This document shows positions 58,845 to 64,000 of a DNA stretch of 64,000 nt, piece by piece. The notes beneath the pieces were generated by a model that saw only the letters and a list, made by a program, of their open reading frames with translations, had not been told where the DNA came from and did no database searches. The first letter of the stretch is position 1. Each line of letters opens with the position of its first letter. Made by a program: the position numbers and the translations under genes. The DNA lies in assembly GCF_023073915.1 (NCBI RefSeq), contig NZ_JADPKK010000013.1, positions 434,001 to 498,000 of the forward strand, read 5' to 3'. Source of the stretch: Bradyrhizobium sp. 149 (GTDB lineage Bacteria > Pseudomonadota > Alphaproteobacteria > Rhizobiales > Xanthobacteraceae).

Positions 58845-60395
58845 CTACTCCGCGGCGCCCCTGACGTCGGCCGCGGGCGGGGCGTAGGCCGCCTCCAGCG
58901 CGGCGAATTCTTCCGGCAGCATGTCGCACATCACCTGCACGTGCGGAATAATGTTGGCGCCGACGATGAAGCCGAAATCGAGCTGGTCGCGATAGCTCTG
59001 CACGGTGATGTTGAGCGCCTGTCCATGCGTCGAGATCGACACCGGGAAGATGTGCAACAGCTCGGCGCCGGCGGCGTAGAGCGTTTGCCGCGGCCCCGGC
59101 ACATTGGACACCGTGATGTTGGCGGCCGGCGGCAACACATTCGACAAATCGGAGCGGCTGTAGAGCAGCGCCATGATCTGAACGATGATCGGCGCGCCCA
59201 GCATCGAGATGTTGGAGACCTGCGGCATCAGCGCGCGCAGCGGATGCGACATCTCCTTGGACTTGGTCGACTGCGCGATAATGGCTTCCAGCCGCGCCTT
59301 CGGATCGTCGATGTTGGTCGCGATCGAACAGATCATGCCGAACACCTGATTATTGGCCTCGGTGTTGCCCTCCTCGCGTAGCGAGATCGGCACGGCCGCG
59401 GTCAGCGATTTCGCCGGCAGCGTGGCATATTGCTGGAGGTAGCGCCGGACCACGCCGGAGGCGAGCGCCAGCACGACGTCATTGAGCTTGCCGCCGGCCT
59501 GCTTGGCCAGCGCCTTGGATCGCGACAGCGAGATCGAGACGCCGGCAAAGCTGCGCTCGGACGAGATCGACTTGTTGAGCATGGTCGGCGGCGACACCAT
59601 GCTGGCGAGGCTCTCGCGCGATTTTGGATCGGATATCTTGCCGAGCACGTCCGACACGCTCTTGACCATGGTCGGAATGTTGCCGGCAAAGCGCACCGCA
59701 CTCTCGATCTGGTACATCGCATTATCAAACAGGATCGAGCCGATGTCGCTCTTGCCGGTGCGCGGCAGTTGCAGGTTCTTCGCGGCGGCCGATGCATCGA
59801 GGGGCAGGGTGAAGAGCTGCTGGTAGGAATCCAGCAGGTTCGCGGCGATATCGCGCGGCTCCTGTGCGGGCTTGGCTCCTGCGGTCGGCAGATCGACCTT
59901 CCGCGGGACCGGCGAGATGTCGTAGATCATGTTGGTCAGCGCCGCACCGGCGCCGCCGTCGATGGCGGCATGGTGCATCTTGGAGTAAAGCCCGACCTCG
60001 TTGTCCTTCATGCCCTCGAACACGTAGAACTCCCAGAGCGGGCGGGCGCGATTGAGGAGCTTGGCGTGCATCCAGCCAACGATGCGTTCGAGCGTGGCGC
60101 GGTCGCGCGGCTGCGGCAGGCTGGCGCGGAAGATGTGACGGTCGATGTCGAACTGATCGTCCTCAACCCAGGAGGGGTGATCGATGTCGAGCGGCGCCTT
60201 CTCCAGGCGCGCTTTGAGGATCGGCGCGATGTGCAGGCGCGATACGATCATCGCCTTGAAGTCTTCGAAGAAGTCGCCCTTGTAGTCGTCCGGCAGGCGA
60301 AAGATCGCCATGCTCCCGACGTGCATCGGCATTTCCGGCGTTTCCAGATAGAGAAACGACGCGTCCAGCGACGACAGCTTCTTGCCCTCAGCCAT
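58845..60395 (-). CDS. Wax ester synthase / diacylglycerol O-acyltransferase (WS/DGAT)
   Basis: A 516-residue WS/DGAT-family acyltransferase. The catalytic motif HHAAIDG is at 141-147. Other family segments are LDASFLYLETPEMPMHVGS near the N-terminus, NDVVLALASGVVRRYL, VPISLREEGNTEANNQV, and ITVSNVPGPRQTLYAAGAELL, late in the protein. It joins fatty acyl-CoA to long-chain alcohols or diacylglycerol, giving wax esters or triacylglycerol. ATG 60395, preceded by GGGAGGGA; the frame open further up is not used. Gaps of 46 bp upstream and 10 bp downstream place it in the hydrolase/CYP102 operon. Confidence 0.93.
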   Translation of the reverse strand: MAEGKKLSSLDASFLYLETPEMPMHVGSMAIFRLPDDYKGDFFEDFKAMIVSRLHIAPILKARLEKAPLDIDHPSWVEDDQFDIDRHIFRASLPQPRDRATLERIVGWMHAKLLNRARPLWEFYVFEGMKDNEVGLYSKMHHAAIDGGAGAALTNMIYDISPVPRKVDLPTAGAKPAQEPRDIAANLLDSYQQLFTLPLDASAAAKNLQLPRTGKSDIGSILFDNAMYQIESAVRFAGNIPTMVKSVSDVLGKISDPKSRESLASMVSPPTMLNKSISSERSFAGVSISLSRSKALAKQAGGKLNDVVLALASGVVRRYLQQYATLPAKSLTAAVPISLREEGNTEANNQVFGMICSIATNIDDPKARLEAIIAQSTKSKEMSHPLRALMPQVSNISMLGAPIIVQIMALLYSRSDLSNVLPPAANITVSNVPGPRQTLYAAGAELLHIFPVSISTHGQALNITVQSYRDQLDFGFIVGANIIPHVQVMCDMLPEEFAALEAAYAPPAADVRGAAE

Positions 60396-60441
60396 AGTTC
60401 CCTCCCAATTATTTGACGGGCGCCTTAGGCGGCGCTTCTCG

Positions 60442-61242
60442 TCAGGCCGATACTGCCTGTTCCGGCGGGGCATATGCAATGGCAAACGGCCCTGCCCGGT
60501 CAAATGGCCAGAACTCCCCCTCCGGTTGCGCAAGGCGGTCCGCCACAGCCCACAGCGCTGCGGGATTCACCCCAAGCCCGATATGGCTCGCCAGATGCAC
60601 CTCGATGTTCTCGGCACGGTCGGAGGGACGTAGCAGGCACGTCCGCCAGTTCACGATGCCGTCGGCGCGCGAATAGATCGATGTCGCCGGCACCGGCAGA
60701 TCGCCGGCGATCGCCTGGCGCAGTTCGGCAAAATCCTCCACCCGCTCGCCGGACATCATCTCGTAGAGACGCGTGGCATTGGTCGCTCGCACGTCGTTCG
60801 CAAAGGGGCTGCCGAGCGTGATGACGTTACGGACCATGTCGGGCGCTTGGAGTGCGAGATCGCGCGCATAGACGCCGCCGAGGCTCCAGCCGACCAGGCT
60901 GACCTTGCGTCCGCTCGCAGCATGGATTTCGGCGAGACGGGCGCGTAGCGAATCCCGCATCCGTCCGAGCCCGCCGAAATTGCGGCCCATCCGCAAGGCA
61001 TGTGCCTCATAGCCGAGCTCGCTGAGGTAGCGCCGCATCGGCGCCATCGAGAGGTCGCTGGCGAGAAAGCCGGGCAGCGCCAGCACCGGATGGCCATCGC
61101 CTCTGGGCGCGCGCATCAGGACCAGCGACAGTACCAGGCTGGCGTTGAGTTCGAAGATCCCACGGGCTTCGGCGAGCAGCAAAGCAAGGCCCGGCGGACG
61201 AAGCCGGCCTGGGGTCAGCGGCCCGTCCGGACCGGGCGGCAT
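60442..61242 (-). CDS. Alpha/beta hydrolase (paralogue of the 47067-47837 protein)
   Basis: A 266-residue alpha/beta hydrolase with nucleophile Ser120 in VSLVGWSLGGVYA. It also has RGDGHPVLALPGFLASDLS, VITLGSPFANDV, and AVADRLAQPEGEFWPFDRAG; these blocks closely match the protein at 47067-47837. Its start shares one base with the stop of the DUF6489 gene (TAATG). It lies upstream of WS/DGAT, so a lipase or esterase role in lipid turnover is reasonable. Confidence 0.88.
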   Translation of the reverse strand: MPPGPDGPLTPGRLRPPGLALLLAEARGIFELNASLVLSLVLMRAPRGDGHPVLALPGFLASDLSMAPMRRYLSELGYEAHALRMGRNFGGLGRMRDSLRARLAEIHAASGRKVSLVGWSLGGVYARDLALQAPDMVRNVITLGSPFANDVRATNATRLYEMMSGERVEDFAELRQAIAGDLPVPATSIYSRADGIVNWRTCLLRPSDRAENIEVHLASHIGLGVNPAALWAVADRLAQPEGEFWPFDRAGPFAIAYAPPEQAVSA

Positions 61243-61499
61243 TATTTCTTCTTATCGCCGCTACGCGGGCTGCCGAGACCGGCCATGGTGACGAACATGT
61301 CCTGAAACCGCTCGGCGATCTTCGGATCGAAGGTGAACCAGCTCTGGATCAGCGACTCCGGCGAGACCTTGTCGATGTTGCTCAGGACCTGCTGCTGCAG
61401 CTTGTCCATCACCGCCGTCTGCATCGGAGCCAGGTCGGGCAATCCGATGAACTGACGGGCTTCAAGGGGGGTGCAGTCGATTTCGATATTAACTTTCAT
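61242..61499 (-). CDS. DUF6489-type small protein
   Basis: An 85-residue cytosolic protein beginning MKVNIEIDCTPLEARQFIGL. It then has PDLAPMQTAVMDKLQQQVL, SIQSW-like SLIQSWFTFDPKIAERFQDM, and a basic tail. Small proteins of this kind are common in Alphaproteobacteria next to hydrolases and phasin-related genes; no function is established to my knowledge. First gene of the five-gene lipid operon, coupled by stop-start overlap to the hydrolase. Confidence 0.82.
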   Translation of the reverse strand: MKVNIEIDCTPLEARQFIGLPDLAPMQTAVMDKLQQQVLSNIDKVSPESLIQSWFTFDPKIAERFQDMFVTMAGLGSPRSGDKKK

Positions 61500-61792
61500 G
61501 TCCCCTCCAGATGAGATTCGAGCGGCCTGCCGCAGTATCGCCGCGAGACGGTGTGCAACGCAAGCGGCCTGGAGCCGGCGACCGTGCTCAGGCTTCCGCG
61601 ATCAGCGGGTATGGTCAATCGAATCCGCCCCTCGCCTCCAGATTGCCGGTCAGCATTGCTGCACAGCGGTGCAACTTGGCGCGTTCCTTGCTGGAATGGC
61701 GCTTGCACGGGTCGAGAACTCTGGGCAACATGGATTGGGCCGCCACGCCGAAAAATCAAAAATCACGGCGCGGCAGAGTGGAGAGGTCAAGA
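61500..61792. other. 293-bp divergent intergenic region with TGCA dyad
   Basis: This gap must carry the promoters of both the DUF6489-led lipid operon (minus) and the peptide-type ABC importer (plus). The only clear structure is TGCAC, spacer AGCG, GTGCA at 61660-61673, with TTGC just before it and ACTT after. This resembles the TGCA-rich palindromes at 23846 and 49987. No -10/-35 pair stands out. An open frame running through it from upstream of the binding-protein gene is not coding. Confidence 0.4.
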
Positions 61793-63391
61793 ATGTCAGT
61801 CGGTCGAACTCTGTTTGCGGCGACGCTCGCCGGTATGCTTGCGTTGGCGGTCTCGCCGGCGTCGAGCCAGACGCTGCGCTACGCCAACCAGGGTGAGCTC
61901 AAGTCGCTCGACCCGTACACGCTGAACGAGTCGACCACCAGTGCGCATCTCGGTCATGTCTATGAGGGCCTGGTTGCCCGCGGCAAGGACCTGAAGATCG
62001 TCCCGGCACTCGCCGAAAGCTGGGAGACGCCGGAGCCGACACGCTGGCGCTTTCACCTGCGCAAGGACGTCAAATTCCACAACGGCGACCCCTTCACCGC
62101 GGACGACGTGGTGTTCTCGGCCGACCGCGTGCGGGCGAAAGGCTCGAATTTCCAGAGCCGCGTTCCCGCCGATGCCAAGGTGGTCAAGATCGACGATTAC
62201 ACCGTCGATTTCATCCTGACCTCGCCCAATCCTATTCTGACGGCGCTGTGGGCGACCTGGTACATCATGGACAAGAAATGGGCAGAGGCGAACGATGCGA
62301 TGGCACCGACGCCGGCCGCCGCCACGACCCCGAGCTACGCCTCGCTCCATGAGAACGGCACCGGCGCCTTCACGATCGACAGCCATCAGCCGGGCGTGAA
62401 GACCGTCTTCAAGGCCAATCCGAACTGGTGGCGCAAGCCGGAACATAATCTGAAGGAGATCATCTTCACGCCGATCGCCAACCCCGCCACGCGTGTTGCG
62501 GCGCTGTTGTCCGGCGAGGTCGACGTGATCGAGCCGGTTCCGGTCCAGGACATCGAGCGCGTGAAAGCGAGTCCGAACGCCACCGTGCTGACGGGACCTG
62601 AACTCCGCACCATCTTTGTCGGCATGGATCAGGCGCGTGACGAGCTCTTGTACTCCAACGTCAAGGGCAAGAACCCATTCAAGGACGTTCGCGTCCGCGA
62701 AGCCGTCTACCGGGCAATCGACGTCGACCTGATCAAGAATCGCGTCATGCGCGGACTGTCTACGCCGTCCGCGTTGATGGTCGCACCAGAGATCTTTGCC
62801 TCGAAGGATTTCACCCGGCCGAAGCTCGATCCCGACGCCGCCAAGAAGCTCCTGGCTGACGCCGGCTATCCCGAGGGTTTCGAAGTCACGATGGACTGCC
62901 CCAACGATCGCTACGTCAATGACGCCGCGATTTGTCAGGCCGTCGTCGGCATGCTCGCCCGCATCGGCCTCAAAGTGGAGCTGCTGGCGCAACCCAAAGC
63001 CCAGTATTTCGCCAAGGTTCTGAAGCCCGGCGGCTACAAGACGTCGTTCTTCATGCTGGGCTGGACCCCCGACACGCTGGACTCCCACAACGTCCTGCAC
63101 GACATCATGGGTTGCCGCGATGATCCTAAGGATCCCAACCGCGGAGAAGCCAATCTCGCTGGTTACTGCAACAAGCAGTTCGACGAACTCGCGGACAAGG
63201 TTCTCCTGGAACTCGATACGGCCAAGCGCGATTTGCTGATCAAGCAGGCTTGGGAGATCTCGATGAAGGACTGGGCCTACGTGCCGCTGCATCAGCAGGC
63301 GCTGGCCTGGGGCGTGTCCAAGAAGGTGAAGCTGACCCAGCGCGCAGACAACCAGGTCCTGCTCTACTGGGCGACCAAGCAGGACGAGTAG
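61793..63391 (+). CDS. ABC transporter substrate-binding protein (peptide/nickel/opine family 5)
   Basis: A 532-residue periplasmic binding protein of the DppA/OppA type. The signal peptide is about 26 residues (RTLFAATLAGMLALAVSPASS). The mature start is QTLRYANQGELKSLDPYTLNE. The family signature region is WRFHLRKDVKFHNGDPFTADDVVFS near residue 80. Other blocks include VREAVYRAIDVDLIKNRVMRG and a C-terminal AYVPLHQQALAWGVSKKVK. It delivers oligopeptides or related compounds to the membrane permease. Start ATG 61793, with GAGAGG upstream; frame extension further up is discounted. Confidence 0.92.
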   Translation: MSVGRTLFAATLAGMLALAVSPASSQTLRYANQGELKSLDPYTLNESTTSAHLGHVYEGLVARGKDLKIVPALAESWETPEPTRWRFHLRKDVKFHNGDPFTADDVVFSADRVRAKGSNFQSRVPADAKVVKIDDYTVDFILTSPNPILTALWATWYIMDKKWAEANDAMAPTPAAATTPSYASLHENGTGAFTIDSHQPGVKTVFKANPNWWRKPEHNLKEIIFTPIANPATRVAALLSGEVDVIEPVPVQDIERVKASPNATVLTGPELRTIFVGMDQARDELLYSNVKGKNPFKDVRVREAVYRAIDVDLIKNRVMRGLSTPSALMVAPEIFASKDFTRPKLDPDAAKKLLADAGYPEGFEVTMDCPNDRYVNDAAICQAVVGMLARIGLKVELLAQPKAQYFAKVLKPGGYKTSFFMLGWTPDTLDSHNVLHDIMGCRDDPKDPNRGEANLAGYCNKQFDELADKVLLELDTAKRDLLIKQAWEISMKDWAYVPLHQQALAWGVSKKVKLTQRADNQVLLYWATKQDE

Positions 63392-63407
63392 TTGTCGACA
63401 AGTTGTG

Positions 63408-63437
63408 AAGTCCCGGAAGCCCTGGCTTCCGGGACTT
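63408..63437 (+). terminator. Strong hairpin between binding-protein and permease genes
   Basis: AAGTCCCGGAAG, loop CCCTGG, CTTCCGGGACTT: 12-bp perfect stem between the ABC binding-protein stop and the permease start, followed by TGCTGTTT. It probably lets the binding protein be made in excess over the membrane subunits, as in many ABC operons. Confidence 0.7.
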
Positions 63438-63492
63438 GCTGTTTCGGGCTAACGCGATGATGCGTGCTGCTGAAGTTATGTGAAAGGAACAG

Positions 63493-64000
63493 ATGCTCGC
63501 TTTCACACTGCGCCGGGCCATTCAGGCCATTGGTGTCATGATCGCCGTCGGGATCATCTCCTTCTCGATGTTTCGTTTCGCCGGGGATCCCGTGAACCAG
63601 ATGGTCGGGATGGACACGTCCGGCGCCGAACGCGCCGCGATCCGCAAATCGCTCGGCCTCGACGATCCCGTGATCGTGCAGTTCGGCCGCTATATCGGCA
63701 ACGCTGCGCAGTTCAAGTTCGGCGTCTCCTACCAGTTCCGCCTGCCTGTCTCCAATCTTCTGATGGAGCGGATGCCCGCGACCCTGGAGCTCGCGATCTG
63801 CGCCACCATCTTCGCGATGCTCTGTGGCATCCTGATGGGCGTCTATTCGGCGCTTCGCCGCGACAGCTGGCTCACACACGCGTTCCAGGCGATCTCGCTG
63901 ATCGGCATCTCGCTGCCGACCTTCCTGATCGGCATTCTCATGATCTACCTGTTCTCGGTGACGCTCGGCTGGCTGCCCTCGTTCGGGCGCGGCGACGTCG
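63493..64000 (+). CDS. ABC transporter permease (DppB/OppB family), 5' part only
   Basis: The first 169 codons of an inner-membrane permease that runs past the window end. The translation begins MLAFTLRRAIQAIGVMIAVG and contains TM1 (IQAIGVMIAVGIISFSMF). FAGDPVNQMVG and RKSLGLDDPVIVQFGRYI are typical of DppB-like proteins. TATLELAI-like (PATLELAICATIFAML) starts TM2, then GVYSALRRDSWLTH and SLPTFLIGILMIYLF follow. It pairs with a second permease presumably downstream. Start ATG 63493, with AAAGGAACAG upstream. It lies 101 bp after the binding-protein stop, across a strong hairpin. Confidence 0.92.
   Translation, partial: MLAFTLRRAIQAIGVMIAVGIISFSMFRFAGDPVNQMVGMDTSGAERAAIRKSLGLDDPVIVQFGRYIGNAAQFKFGVSYQFRLPVSNLLMERMPATLELAICATIFAMLCGILMGVYSALRRDSWLTHAFQAISLIGISLPTFLIGILMIYLFSVTLGWLPSFGRGDV

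Noticed and set aside
61796..63292. A 498-codon minus-strand open frame over the ABC binding-protein gene
   Set aside because: Same reason: a shadow of a well-conserved binding protein, with no recognisable motif.
1..64000. Mobile element or genomic island boundaries
   Set aside because: I looked for integrases, transposases, tRNA-associated direct repeats and composition changes and found none; the genes look like ordinary chromosomal content.

Overview
The window looks like an alphaproteobacterial chromosome segment, most probably Bradyrhizobium or a close relative. The reasons are high GC with strong third-position GC, an Aap-type amino acid transporter, a phasin and class III-like PHA synthase, several branched-chain-amino-acid-type ABC systems, and families of short palindromic repeats of the kind common in Bradyrhizobium intergenic regions. 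Genus is an inference from gene content; no rRNA or other phylogenetic marker is present. I saw no tRNA, rRNA, insertion sequence, integrase, phage gene or CRISPR array, and no gene-free stretch longer than about 300 bp.

Layout. 0-8.7 kb: the 3' end of a nitronate monooxygenase-like gene, a degenerate thiolase-like gene, an RND permease/adaptor operon and a methyl-accepting chemotaxis protein. 8.8-12.6 kb: a four-carbon sugar acid (threonate/erythronate) catabolic set, otnK-otnI-ltnD on the minus strand and otnC divergent on the plus strand. 12.7-18.3 kb: a complete Liv-type ABC importer (livK-H-M-G-F) headed by a DUF1445 hydro-lyase gene. A divergent LysR regulator leads an M20 carbamoyl-hydrolase, a 2-hydroxyacid dehydrogenase and a malate/ureidoglycolate-type dehydrogenase (18.4-22.6 kb). 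A tartrate dehydrogenase-like enzyme, an unusual SDR and an amidase follow (22.7-26.3 kb). 26.4-32.8 kb: Aap-type permeases AapM/AapQ (minus) facing an RpiR regulator, a class III aminotransferase, AapJ and an Asp/Glu racemase-like protein (plus). No ATPase for this importer is present. 32.8-40.5 kb: TetR regulator, ferredoxin, a cytochrome P450 broken by a one-base frameshift, an MHS-family MFS transporter, a sulfite-oxidase-like molybdoprotein, a hydrolase-OsmC fusion, a YeeE/YedE sulfur transporter and a quinone oxidoreductase-like protein. 40.5-47 kb: a phenylacetate cluster (paaK, paaI, paaEDCBA, paaX).

47-61.5 kb is a lipid/storage island: phasin, GNAT-PhaC-PhaE-like operon, and a minus-strand five-gene operon DUF6489 - alpha/beta hydrolase - WS/DGAT - epoxide hydrolase - CYP102-type P450-reductase fusion. 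Two paralogous alpha/beta hydrolases sit at the two edges of this island. The window ends in a peptide/nickel-type ABC importer (substrate-binding protein, then the start of a permease).

The strongest candidates for undescribed biology are: the WS/DGAT-epoxide hydrolase-CYP102 operon, which may link fatty-acid oxygenation to neutral-lipid synthesis; the LysR-controlled ureido/amide cluster at 12.7-26.3 kb; and several palindromes at divergent promoters (18.4, 23.85, 28.75, 33.5 and 49.99 kb) that look like operators.
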